64,000 bases of DNA. It comes from Eutreptiella sp. 'Long Island Sound 2002'. Its lineage: Eukaryota; Euglenozoa; Euglenophyceae; Eutreptiales; Eutreptiaceae. The notes beneath the pieces are model-generated. The model worked only from the letters and a program-made list of their open reading frames with translations, ran no database searches and was not told the origin of the DNA. The stretch spans positions 62,790,591 through 62,854,590 of the forward strand of contig OZ038380.1 in assembly GCA_964036045.1 (NCBI GenBank). Reading direction: 5' to 3'. Numbering within the stretch: the stretch's first letter is position 1; every line of letters begins with the position of its first letter. This document shows positions 8,970 through 19,430 of the stretch, piece by piece. The translations under genes and the position numbers were made by a program.

Positions 8970-10865
8970 GTGCCGGCAGCTGCCATGAAGTCCATCCTCC
9001 CGGAGGTGCGGAGGCAGGAGGAAGGGCAGGGCGGCCGAGGGCAGCTAGAGGCGGGGGCGGCAGGGAGCGGAGACAGCAGCGTAAGGGCCGGAGGGAGGAG
9101 GCGGACGGGCAAGGGAGGGAAAGGGCAGGCAGGGACGTCGGGGGCTGTGCACGCAAAGGGACACCTGGCAGGAAAGGGGGGAAAAGGGAGTGGACGGGGG
9201 CGACAGTGGCCGCAGCCCCAACGCTCGTTCAGGCAGTCGCCGCCGAGATCGCCCCCACGGGTCAGTGCGGCGGTAAGGGCGGAGGAGGACAGGCAGGTGC
9301 GCCGCCAGCAGGCGGCACGGTACGAGGCGCTGGCGCACGTGGAGTACCAGCGCTGTCGCCGCCAGCCCCCGGAGCAGGGACCGGACACAATCTACCAGTT
9401 GGAGGTGGAGCCGGGAAGGACAGGGATGAGGGGGGGGCAGGCGGAGCAGAGCAGCGCAGCGGTGCAGGGCAGTGGTGCGGGACAGGTAGAAGGCAGCAAG
9501 GGCAAGCAGGGGAAAGGAGCGAGGCAACAAGGGCTACAGGTGAAGGGACAGGGGAGGGCGGGACTCCACGGAGTAGGCAGCATGGGACGCGGGGCGATGG
9601 GGCGACAAGGCAAGGAACAGGGGGAGGAGGGTGGCCTTGGGTATATGGGCTCGCCGGTGTCCACAGGGAAGGGAATGGGATGGTGGGGAGGTGTAGTCCC
9701 GCCAGCCGTCCTACCAATCGTCCCACCATTCCCGCCGCCGCCATACCTGGCGATGGGGATGGTGTACCCGCCCCTGCCTGCGTACCCGGGCATGCAGCCA
9801 CAGGCGCACATACAGCAGCACCAGCAGGCTGGTGGGACAGCGTGGGGGGCGCACGAAGGGAAGGGAGAAGAGCACAGGAGGGCGTGGGAGAGGTTAGGGG
9901 AGGCAGAGAGGTGCCTGCGGGGAAGGGAGGCCAGGGTCAAGGGTGAGGTGGGCGGGGCGGAGGAGGGGAGGACGGAAAGGATCGACAGGCCGCAGGGAGG
10001 GGAAGCACAGGCAGTGGAGGAGCAACAGATGACGTTGGCGGACCTTCGGAGAGGGCAGGAGGGGGTTGAGAGGGCGGAAAGGGAGGGAGGACGACGAGAG
10101 GAGGAAAGGAGGCGGGAGGATACCCCGCTGGTGCTGTTCCGACAGCCGGCTATCCCATCAGAGCAGGAGGGAGAGATGCAGGAGAGGGAATGGAGGCGGA
10201 TCAGGGGGGAGGCGGCGAGGCTGGCGGACAGGGACAGGGAGGTGGCGGCGCGGGAGCGCAGGGTGCGGGAGGAGGAGGAGACAGTGGCCCGGGGAGCCCA
10301 CCGGGTCCTCCCGGATCCGGAAGGGGACACCCCCTCCACAGATGTGGAGGGGCGGTCGCCGTCAGGGAAAAGGGCCAGGGAGGAGGACGAGGAGGCGGGG
10401 CAGGAAAGGGGGAAGCGGCGCAGGGGGGAGGAGCGAGGGGCAGGGGAAGCAGAGGGGGCGCCACGGCCGGCCAGCCCCAGTCCAGAGCCGACGCCGACAG
10501 ACTGGGACTCGGGGTCCCCGCCGCCGCGGCAGTGTGCGCCGCCGCCAGTGCGGAGGCGACCCGGGACGGTCGTGGGGTGGACGGAGGGGGAAGTGGCGCA
10601 GCTGGCCCGCTACATGAAGTTGGCGGGGAAGACGAGGGGAAGGCGGGAGAAGAGGGGGCCCCGCCCCTTCAGTGACCTTGTCGGCAGGGCAGGGAGGCCC
10701 AGGGAAAGGGGGCCGGAGATGGATGAGGGGTGGTGGAGGAGAATGCTGGGAGCGGCGCTCCCGGGGATGCGCCTGGACTGTCCCCAGAAGAAGGGGAAGA
10801 AGCCCAGGGTTCAGATGCTGCGAGAGCTATTGCAGCGGGAGGGGCGGTACGGTGGCGACGCGTAG
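8970..10865 (+). CDS. LINE-A ORF3 protein, downstream of ORF2
   Basis: The longest intact frame of the element, 631 codons. From N to C: a basic Gly-rich region; a Pro-rich patch (about 248-290, PPFPPPPYLAMGMVYPPLP, then Gln/His-rich); a long E/R-rich region with coiled-coil character (about 300-450); a basic nuclear-localisation-like cluster (GKRAREEDEEAGQERGKRRR); and a folded C-terminal region (about 535-631). That last region contains MDEGWWRRMLGAALPG and VQMLRELLQRE. The C-terminal region resembles the only coding segment of the unrelated-in-sequence LINE-B copy at 29709-32031. A coiled coil plus a small C-terminal domain recalls L1 ORF1p, so ORF3 might package RNA; this is inference. 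A normal two-ORF LINE has nothing here. Confidence 0.7.
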   Translation: MPAAAMKSILPEVRRQEEGQGGRGQLEAGAAGSGDSSVRAGGRRRTGKGGKGQAGTSGAVHAKGHLAGKGGKGSGRGRQWPQPQRSFRQSPPRSPPRVSAAVRAEEDRQVRRQQAARYEALAHVEYQRCRRQPPEQGPDTIYQLEVEPGRTGMRGGQAEQSSAAVQGSGAGQVEGSKGKQGKGARQQGLQVKGQGRAGLHGVGSMGRGAMGRQGKEQGEEGGLGYMGSPVSTGKGMGWWGGVVPPAVLPIVPPFPPPPYLAMGMVYPPLPAYPGMQPQAHIQQHQQAGGTAWGAHEGKGEEHRRAWERLGEAERCLRGREARVKGEVGGAEEGRTERIDRPQGGEAQAVEEQQMTLADLRRGQEGVERAEREGGRREEERRREDTPLVLFRQPAIPSEQEGEMQEREWRRIRGEAARLADRDREVAARERRVREEEETVARGAHRVLPDPEGDTPSTDVEGRSPSGKRAREEDEEAGQERGKRRRGEERGAGEAEGAPRPASPSPEPTPTDWDSGSPPPRQCAPPPVRRRPGTVVGWTEGEVAQLARYMKLAGKTRGRREKRGPRPFSDLVGRAGRPRERGPEMDEGWWRRMLGAALPGMRLDCPQKKGKKPRVQMLRELLQREGRYGGDA

Positions 10866-13800
10866 GGCCGAGCAGGAGCAGGAACGGGAAGCGCTAGGGG
10901 CCAGGGGCCAGGGGCATGCGGAGGGAAGGGCAGATGGGATGCGGGGAGGCAGACGCGGGGGTTCGGCAGAGGTGGAGGAGGGTGAGGAGGGGATGTGACA
11001 GACACGAGGAGAGGAGGAAGGGAGCGGAGAGGTGCAGGTGCGCAGGGGAGGGCAGGGACACGGCTGAAAGTGGAGGGGGATGTGGTGATGGCGGACGCGG
11101 ACGAGAACCCCAAGCGGAGAGCACAGGGCCAGCGACGGGGGAGAGGGGAGATGGGGCGGCGGAGTACGGGGGCGCAAGCGAGTGCGGAGGGAGCAACCGG
11201 GCAGCAGGACGCGGGACGTATCGTGGCTACGGCGAGCAGCGGCGGGCAGAACGAGAAGCAGACGGGATGCAGTATCGGAATGTGGTACAGTGACGGAGCA
11301 GAGCGCAAGGTCGTGACTGGCGGGAACGGCCGGTGATGGCGTGGAGCAGCGCTGTGCCCTTCGGGTGCAGCACGGTGCCAGGGCTCTGACTTGCAGGAGA
11401 GGCGAACGGGCAGACGCATCCAATATTCCGACAAGTTGGTGCGAGGGTCTTGGCTGATGGTGTGATCGGGGAGATTGCTGGGATGGGCACGTGGCAGTGC
11501 AGGTGTACTCGAGTCTGGTGCAGTGCAGCAACGTCTCGGTGGCGCCCCTGTGGACTGGCAGCCGGAGTGTGCGGGCTATCTGCCGTCTTGGTACATGGCG
11601 GCAAAGCTCTCTGCATGACGGGATGGTGCTGCATTGAAAACATTGGACTTACGCGCGCCCTGCTCTTAGGGGTTGACCACGCCACCCCTTGGTGGCTGCC
11701 GACGCCATGGGACACCTGCGAGGTGCAACGAAGTGTGAACCCTTGGTGACCGCGCCGGGTCCGAATGGGGGCGCTGGTCAGCAGCTGGTCTATGCGGCTG
11801 GGCTCCACAGTGCAAATGCAGCGAAGGGAATTCGACAAGCGTCTCCCTGACGTTCTCTGTGTTCCTTCGGCACATGCGGTGGCTCATGGTGCGTAGGAAA
11901 CCAACGGCCATGCCAGTCCTCGGGCAGGGCCACAGTTCAGTCCGCAGATACACCCCCCCCCCCACACACAGGGGACAAGGCAACCAGGACGGGGTGAGAG
12001 ACGGGGACCGAGGGAGCACTAGGGAGGGGGAGACCCCAAGGAAAAGGGTAGGGGGAAGGGGGAGGGACAGGGGTAGAGCACGCGGGTGGCTCACACGAGT
12101 AACAGCGCGGCTCAGACAGGGAGGGCAGACGTACAGGCAGGGTCGACAGCGAGAAGGAGAATGGGAGGGGAGACAGGCGAGAGAGGGGGCGCAGGGCAGC
12201 GGGACAGGGGTAGCACGGAGAAGAGCAGGGGGCACACGCTGGGCGCGCGGGAGCAGCGGGGAGCGCGAAAACGAAAAAAAAGAAAACAACAAGAGCAGAA
12301 CAGGCGGACACACAGGAAGGACACATAGAGGAGGCAGGGCGCGGGAGATGGGGGGAACAGGGGGCTAACAAGGGCACAAGGGAACACAATGACTCCCACA
12401 GAGAAGCACCATGCCGATGACGGGCATTGAGCTGTACCGGCCACCCTGCCCGACCATCAGGGAACTGATGGAGGGGCGGCCGGCGGGAGAGGACGACGGG
12501 GGAGTTCCCCCGAAGGGGTGTCTGTTGAGGCCGCCCAAGTCGGCTTACAGGTCGGAAGACAGGGCAGAAGCCCAGAGGCGCGTGGGGGCGCGCGAGATAC
12601 AACCATGGCGCAGAGACGACCAGCGGCAAGCACATGGAGCAAGAGAACAACACTAAGAGGGCGGGCAGGAGACAGAAGGCGGGGGAGGGTGGAGAGGAGA
12701 GAAAGAAGATACACGTACAACAACGCGGGCTAAAAGGCTGGGTAGCGAGGGAGGGGCGCTCACCTGTCATGGCCCGGGACCGCCAAGGGCCGCGCCACAG
12801 GATGGCGGTGGGACTGGACGAGAGCACCGAACGAAACTGAGACAGATGGTGATGCAGAGTTGTTGTGCGTGCATGCAGGGAGGAGGGAACCACGCGGAAT
12901 AAAGCGCGGCGAAAAGAAAAACGCGGACAACACCCCGCAGCACCACAAGGAGACGGGACAGAAAAGGACGTGTGACTAGGGCCACGTGACGGCCCAAGGG
13001 GACTAGGACAGCATGGGAGGCTGCACAGGAGTGAGGGGCGGGGGCGGGAGGGGAGCGACCCGTGCTAGGCGCACAAAACGGTCCCCGGATGGATGAGGAT
13101 CCAGTGGGCCTGCACCACAGGGTTGCTCGCGGCCCGGTCAGGTATAAACACGGGATGAGGGATAGGATGGGGCCACACAACAGCCCAGGGGATTAGGCCG
13201 GGGCCGCGGCACAAGGAAAAAGGGCGGGAAGGGAGCAACCCGTGCTAGGCGCACCAAACCGTCCCCGGATGGATGAGGATCCAGTGGGCCCGCGCCACAG
13301 GGTTGCTGGCGGCCCGGTGGGGTATAAACACGCGATGAGGGATGGAATGGGGCCGCACAACAGCCCAGGGGATTCGGACGGGGCCGTGGCACAGGGGAAA
13401 GGGACAGGGGCGGGAAGGGGGCGACCCGTGCTAGGCGCACGAAGCGGTCCCCGGATGGAAGAGGATCCAGTGGGCCCGCGCCACAGGGTTGCAGGCGACC
13501 CGGTGGTGTATAAACACTGGATGAGGGGACAAGGGGACGGGGCGGGGAAGGGCGTGTGGCTAGGGCCGCACAACGGCCTGACGGGGTAGGGAGTTCATGG
13601 GACGCTGGGAACGGGCCAGTGTTGGGATGAGGCAAAGAGGAATGGGACATGGGATGGGCAGGGAGACCGAAAGCGCCAAGCAACAGCCCCATGGGATTGG
13701 GAAACCAGTCGGCATGGAGTGGTGAACCATGGGCCAACCATGGGGAACCTGACCACGGGCAGTCGGGAAAATGCCCTGAACTCCGGGACGGCCGCGAGGT

Positions 13801-14317
13801 GTCCGCAGGGGTGAGGGTTGACCTTGAGATCCCCTGGGTCAATGGCCTGAGTACACGTAGGTTCACGGGTGAGGGGGACCAGGGGGAACGTGGAAAGGGT
13901 CGCCCCCTGGCCTCCAGGCGTGGATGGACGACAGCCAAGTGCATCCAGGAGCCGAGTGGGTACTCCAACCATTGAGGGATGGGGAGTGGTGGAATGTGGT
14001 TGACAGAGAGAAATGCTCCGCTGTCGGCGAGGGCTATCCACATGAAAACCCGCCTGCAGGCGCCCAATAGGCTGTGCTAGGGGGGGAAGGCCGGGGGATC
14101 CTTCAAAGGGTGACCGGAAGGAGCTGAAACCGTGAGGGCAGCGACTGAAGGGAGCCTACCGCCGGTCATGCCCCAAGGGTATCTGGTTAAAGCTCTCGGC
14201 CGTGAGGTGAGACAGGGGTCGCCAGGGGAACTGATGGTGGAGAGCTCCCCTTCCCGCCAGAGGCGGCCACCATGTAAAACAAACAAGGAGATGTCAGATG
14301 AGGCTGCGGACGCGGCT
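10866..14317 (+). other. LINE-A 3' region, non-coding
   Basis: About 3.4 kb between the ORF3 stop and the terminal tail. I see no frame with coherent protein text; the ORFs here are short and shift with composition. The first 400 bases keep the G-rich strand bias; after about 11350 composition evens out. It holds the tandem repeats at 12970-13600 and, nearest the tail (14080-14300), a stretch of short inverted repeats that could fold for recognition by the reverse transcriptase. A 3' UTR this long is unusual. Confidence 0.6.
12970..13600 (+). repeat. ~180-bp tandem repeats with TATAAA in LINE-A 3' region
   Basis: Three full units start at 13055, 13235 and 13421 (offsets 180 and 186), each opening with GC(G/A)ACCCGTGCTAGGCGCAC; a partial unit precedes them from about 12970. 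Each carries GGTATAAACAC or GTGTATAAACAC, a TATA-box-like motif, about 90 bases in. Units are 85-90% alike by eye. Monomer arrays with promoter activity are known from mouse L1, but there they lie at the 5' end; here they are 3'. Confidence 0.85.
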
Positions 14318-14340
14318 TCCCTTACTTACTTACTTACTTA
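14318..14340 (+). repeat. (CTTA)n terminal tail of LINE-A
   Basis: About five CTTA units directly abut the right target duplication. Short microsatellite tails in place of poly(A) are typical of several LINE clades and mark the 3' end of the element. Confidence 0.85.
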
Positions 14341-14348
14341 CAAGACAA
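14339..14348. repeat. Right target-site duplication of LINE-A
   Basis: TACAAGACAA, an exact match to 835-844. The sequence after it (CATTCAGTTAATGCTG...) continues the decayed gene-like copy broken at 844. Confidence 0.85.
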
Positions 14349-15515
14349 CATTCAGTTAATGCTGTTATTCCATGGGAAGCCTCCTCTACAACAAGCAGCC
14401 CAGAGGAAGGCAAAAACTGGGATGGACAAACTTGCCGCAAAGCTGCATGCAGCAAAGCGTGCTGTGCATGCTCAATGTGTTGCTAGAGAAAACAGAGAAA
14501 AGGCTAGGGAGGCCAAAGAGGCTGTTGAAATACCGCTCGATGAAGGCAAAACCAGCTGTGAACATTCGCTTACAAGGAGGGAGCGGGCGTAGCACCTCAT
14601 GTTTCCTGATGAATAACACCATGACTGCAGTGAAGTTGATGAAGGTGGATTTTCATTACATCCATTGCAAGCACTGCATATCAGAATTGCTCTCTTTGAA
14701 ATTGCAGTTTGGTTTGTAGGCTGAGGCAACTTCCGCACGAGAACAACTCGATACTCGCTCTTTCATAACTTTTTGATTTCCATTCCAATTTCATGTAAAA
14801 AAATGTTGACATACATAGCAGCAGCCTGTCCCACTACCATAGACTCTTCTACACAAGGCGCTTCTAGGGGATGGGAGCCCAGACAGATAGGCCAGGCATT
14901 TCTGCGGTACCGCTACCATGACAAAACACTTTCCGATAGTTGTCAAAGTTGGCTTGAAAAATAAGGAAGAAAAAGTCTCCAATTTTCATTCAAATGAAAA
15001 ACGCAGAGGTTCCTAAACATCAAAAGCTTGTGAAACGATACATTACTGATAAAAGGAAGAGAACAAACAAAACGACAATCCATACAATCCTCAAGTCGAG
15101 CTACCAGCGTATACAGCGGCTGTAATAATGCTTACGGGCAGCACGTTTTGGCCGGTTTGGTCAAATTTTTTGGAAATGTGTTCAACAATAAAGCAGCAAA
15201 TGTCGATTACCTTGCACAGATCTGTAGCTCGGGAGCTGTTTGATAGCTGTGAAATTCAGAACCTTCGTCACAGTGCACTTTACCGGAAATATTGCCCCGG
15301 GGGCCGGTGCAATTGGGCCCATATCTTCGAAACTCCCAAGACCGCTGCTCAATTGTTGGCGTTGCTTCATGCTAATGCCATGTTTTTGATTCAAAGATGT
15401 TTTCCTATATGGGAATTATTGTCAGCTTGGTTAGGTTGATTGGAGCCAAAGTGCCTTTTTAATGTGCAATATTTGAGCAACCAGTCTTTCTCGTCTGTCA
15501 AATTTGTCAGCATCA
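14349..15515 (+). pseudogene. Left-arm gene-like fragment, part 2
   Basis: Continuation of 689-844. It matches the reverse complement of about 16490-17680 along its whole length, with roughly 75-80% identity by eye. The first part reads as a basic helical protein (LQQAAQRKAKTGMDKLAAKL ... CVARENREKAREAKEAVEIP) to a stop at 14592. Beyond that the frame is broken repeatedly, though the two arms still share islands such as HSALYRKYCPG. The arms may be two copies of one unknown transposon or gene, now inverted. I cannot name a family. Confidence 0.55.
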
Positions 15516-15769
15516 TGAGGATATCTTCTCTCGAATGCTCGCTGGTCACAGACCATGAGAAGGTGATTGCAACTCCCTCTCAACAAGATCGTGCGCTGGG
15601 AGGCGCATGGGACATCCTGGATGGAGTTCTCAAAGGTCCCACACAAGCTGAAAGGAAGGAGATCATTCGTAAGAACCATATGGCCTACTACTTGAAGAAG
15701 CGGAAGGAAGACGAGCTCCATATTGAAATGCGGCTGAATGCCCTTCAACCTGAAGGAACAACTCCTTGA
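15516..15769 (+). pseudogene. Unknown coding-like fragment between the inverted arms
   Basis: The open frame here reads SLVTDHEKVIATPSQQDRAL ... KNHMAYYLKKRKEDELHIEM and stops at 15769. Amino acid content is natural and the text is helical and basic, so it may be a real exon or the last piece of the left-arm gene. Just past the stop is GACGTGAGTAG, which could be a splice donor. There is no counterpart in the right arm. Function unknown. Confidence 0.3.
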
Positions 15770-16489
15770 CGTGAGTAGGATGATCAGGTTGATCCTTCGG
15801 ACCTATATGTCGAAGCATGCCAATTGGCGGGTCAAGAAGTAAGTAAAAGAAACGAAGTTTTTGTAAAGCTGCTCCTGAGGTGTACCTTTGATTTTGCACA
15901 AAAACTTGTTTGTGATATTATACTACCTATGCAGGTTTTCGGGCCCCACGTTTGATGTGTACATGTGCCCGTGGATGTCCCAGGGCACACTGAGTGGCAA
16001 AGGATAGGGATCGCGCCGGAGGGCCCACTGCGGCCTTGTTTTTTCTATATTTTTTGAACATACCAGGACTCATCAATATACACAGTCGCCAGAATGACTG
16101 GCGGTGGCTGCTGTGGTCCAGCAGTCTGAGCGCTGAAGTCCAACTTGGTACGCGCGGGTTTCGTGCCTGCTGCGGGCGACAGCGATGATGATGCCTGCTG
16201 TGATATTTTTGCATTTGTTGAACAAAGTGTAAAGTTTGTCACGATGAAATGTTCACGCAACGCCGAAATGCTTCTACTTCAGACAACAAAACCTGTGATC
16301 CCCTGGGAAATCCTCTCCCCTCCTACCTGAGATCCCATTCCCCATCCCTCCAGCTGCCAGGGCCTCTGAATCCGGGGACAAAAGTCGGTTGCAGCTAAGA
16401 GAAATTTGAACGGGGGGTAAATGAAATAACGGCCGCTGATACAATCGCAAAACAGGTTCTAAAAACTCTCGAAGTTCTCTTGCAAAAAC
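15770..16489. other. Spacer between inverted arms, nothing recognised
   Basis: The loop of the inverted pair. Open frames are short and unrelated to one another; I see no repeat, RNA gene or recognisable protein. Confidence 0.5.
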
Positions 16490-17880
16490 AGCAAAGAAGA
16501 ACATTCATCTTTGACAGAAGAGAAGAAAAACCGGTTGTTCAAAAGTTGCCCTTCAGAGAGGCACTTTGTCTCCAATGTACCTAGGCAAGCATCCATTAAA
16601 TGCTGATTGTACCCCCAATGTAGCAAAACAACTTGGAAGAAAAAAGATGGCATTAGCATGAACAAGTGTGCGAAATTCGAACAGCGATTTTGGCAGTTTT
16701 CAGGATATGGGGCAAAATCCATCAGCCTCCCAGGGCAATATTTCCGGTACAGTGCACTGTGACAAGGGTTCTCATGCTCCCAGCTATAAAACAGCTCTCA
16801 ACCTACCGACCTGTGCAAAAAAGATCCACACTTGCTGCTTTGCTGTTGAAGACAGTCCCAAACGTTTGAACGAACCGTTCAAAAAGTGCTGCGCCTAAGC
16901 GTTATTACAGCCGCTGCTAGCTCTACCTGAGGAATGCATGGCTTGTTGTTTTGTTTGTTTCTCTTTCTTCTACCGGTAATGTATCGTATCACAAGCATTT
17001 GTACTTTAAACACCTCTGGTGTTTTTCCATTTCAATGAAAATTTGACATCTTTTCATTCCATTTTTTTCAAGACAGCTTTGAAATTTTTGGGAACGTGTT
17101 TTGTCATGGTATCTATGCCTTGCCCTTCTGTATGGGCTCCCATCCCCTGGAAGTCCCTTGTTCAGCAAGAGCCTAGGGTAGTGGGACAGGCTGCTGCTGT
17201 GTATTTCCAAATTTTTTTACATGAAATCCAAATTGAAACCAAAAAGTTATGAAAACACCAAAACCAGTTGTTCTCGTCCGCGAGTTGCCTCAGCCTATAA
17301 GCCCAACTGCAATGTCAAGGATAGCAATTCCAATCTGCAGTGCTTGCATTGGATGTAATGAAAATTCACATTCATCAACTCGACTGCAGTCATGGTGTTA
17401 TTCTTCAAGAGACATGAGGTGCTACGCCTGCTCACTCATTGTAAGCCACACTGCACAGCTGGTTGTGCCTTCATTGAGCGGTACTTCAACAAACTCATTT
17501 GCCTCGCTAGCCTTTTTTCTGTTTTCTCTAGCAACACAATGGACATGAACAGCACCTTTTTCCAGCACGAAGCTTTTCCGCAAGTTTGTCCATCCCAGGT
17601 TCTACCTTCCTCTGGGCTGCTTGTTGTAGAGTAGGCTTCTCATGGACTAACAGCACCTCAATGTCGTCTTGTTGCTCTGAGTCCACGGCTTCATCCACCT
17701 CTTCCTCCGAGCCTTCTTCTTTGTCTGCATCTTGCACTGGCAGACCAGAAGCCAAAGGGCCAGGCATCGCAATTTGAGCTGAAGGGCACGGGAGGTCCAG
17801 ATCCTCGAGACACCTTGTCACTGGGACCTCTGCAAACACCATTTGCCCACTACTGAGGACGTGTGAGATTGTCAAAGGGG
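16490..17880 (-). pseudogene. Right-arm gene-like copy (uninterrupted)
   Basis: Inverted counterpart of 689-15515 without LINE-A. On the minus strand from 17875 it reads MTISHVLSSGQMVFAEVPVT ... LPCPSAQIAMP ... SEEEVDEAVDSEQQDD ... LQQAAQRKVEPGMDKLAEKL, then shifts frame and decays. A late frame at 16722-16459 (CQNRCSNFAHLFMLMPSFFF) marks its other end. Because it crosses the LINE-A insertion point without a gap, it is a paralogous empty site. The protein has an acidic stretch followed by a Lys-rich helix; I do not recognise it. Confidence 0.55.
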
Positions 17881-19430
17881 AGGCAGCCCATTATGCAAGC
17901 CAGGTTACAAGTAAAACCTTCATGGTACGTTCACTATTAACAAACTTGCAATGCTCCGGTAGCAGTGCATTATGGATGTTCAGGCAGTGGTGAGTGTGGC
18001 GTTTCTTCAGTCCGTCACCAACCCAAGGTCTCATCTTTGGATGCATCACCGATCACAAACATTGCCAATGTTCCGACGCCAGGCGTGGTGAAAGAAAATG
18101 TATATCTGCGGTCGCGCCGCAAAGTAGTAGAAATTACTTAATCTTTTTTCGGTGTCGCCCAAGCGCTTATCCTCGTTGTTGTTCGCCCCACTTCCCATTC
18201 ATCTGCCTGATGAAGATGCACGTGTAATTGTGCGCCGCACTCTGGTTGGTTCTTATTTTTGCCACTTGGGTGGCGAGATTGAGCACCAGACACCTGAAGA
18301 TCTCGCCCGTGTGACCCTTCCTCGGGTCGTGATCCTCGTGCATGTGCGACGGTAGGCGGAGAGGTAGATCAAGGCGGGCGTGATAGCGGCTTGTCTTCCT
18401 TCTATGCAGTAGGTGTAGCACCCTTATAGTGCCGCAACTATTCATAATACTTGTGGGTGTTATTTACCTCTTGTGAGCACTGCTGTAGTGTTGTACCTGT
18501 TGTTTCCTTGCAGCATATCCTCTACACAAATTTCGTGCTTACTGCAGGGTGAATGTTTCAAGGGGTGTCTCGTCCGGACCAAACTGCGCCTACGGCAGTA
18601 AGAACTGAAGATCCACCCTGCGGGGTGTTCAGGTATCCATCTGGCCCCTGGTGCCAAGCAGGGCAGTGCACTGCAAGCAGATGATCCCTTGTCTGTGCTC
18701 TGGTCGAATCAAGAACAGGTTCATATACTATTTGTTGTATATACATTTTCTTGCTTTGGACTTTGGCTCGCCATGAACTCACTTGCCCGTGATTAGGCTG
18801 CTTTGAGTAATGCTCGCCAGGTGGCAGCCCTGGTATATCAAAAAAAGGACTGAGGGTCGCATCAGGGATACTGAGACCATACTTCTGAGGCTGCTCAACC
18901 GTATGCAAGTAGGCATGTCTCCATTTGTTTCGGAGCGCCAGATCATACACGGTGCTCCGCTGTAATCTTCTTGAGGCAGCTCATCTTGTGCCTGCAGCGC
19001 ATTTGTGGTTCAAAACAAGAGCAAGACGTGGCCAGGAGACGTCTCAACGACTTTACTTGCAAGTACCACAGTGGTGTTGCGGTCAGTCACTGCAACGTCA
19101 TACTGCAGCTCAATGATGAACCTCACACCGGTCTCCTCCCATGCGCGGCTGAGGCCTTAGTAGGTTCCATACCGGTCAAGGGTATCATTTTGTTGTACAT
19201 TGATAACCGAGGTGCTCAGCGTGTTAAGCGGCGGTGCTCCATACCCAGAAACACCACAATGTGGTTATAGTTTACTTGCAGTTATACTTGTGCGCACGCG
19301 GTCTTTTGCAGCTTGAAGTACCCTAGCGAAGTCCTCGGCCCTGAACTCTTGTACTGACGGGCCTCAGAAATGCTGGACAGCTCCTACATCTGCGCCTCTA
19401 GGACTACAAAAAGATCATCGTTCATGGATT
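17881..19430. other. Unassigned region
   Basis: Composition is balanced and no element from elsewhere in the window matches. Two minus-strand stretches look faintly coding: 18950-18558 (listed separately) and about 19150-19005, which reads WEETGVRFIIELQYDVAVTD. I see no RNA gene or tandem repeat. Confidence 0.4.
18558..18950 (-). CDS. Hypothetical ORF, 130 codons
   Basis: An open minus-strand frame with natural residue use (NKWRHAYLHTVEQPQKYGLS ... SSWRAKVQSKKMYIQQIVYE). The same frame extends a little upstream of the first ATG (RSTVYDLALRN). It could be an exon or a relic of a transposon. There is no motif I can name, and plus-strand frames across the same bases are shorter. Low confidence that it is expressed. 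Confidence 0.25.
   Translation of the reverse strand: MYDLALRNKWRHAYLHTVEQPQKYGLSIPDATLSPFFDIPGLPPGEHYSKQPNHGQVSSWRAKVQSKKMYIQQIVYEPVLDSTRAQTRDHLLAVHCPAWHQGPDGYLNTPQGGSSVLTAVGAVWSGRDTP

Larger units (their letters stand above)
845..14338 (+). mobile_element. LINE-A: 13.5-kb three-ORF non-LTR retrotransposon
   Basis: A complete insertion bounded by a perfect 10-bp target duplication. The order is a short 5' leader; ORF1 (to 2555); ORF2 with APE-type endonuclease, reverse transcriptase, RNase H and a C-x-C-x(8)-H zinc-binding tail (2562-8050); ORF3 (8219-10865); and a 3.4-kb 3' region with ~180-bp tandem repeats and a (CTTA)n terminal tail. The tetranucleotide tail and short duplication are hallmarks of target-primed reverse transcription. 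The length is about twice that of an ordinary LINE. The coding strand is strikingly G-rich through about 11300. ORF2 carries several frameshifts, three beside G or C runs, so this copy is probably dead unless those are sequencing errors. An inverted paralog of the target (16490-17880) lacks the element. Confidence 0.85.
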
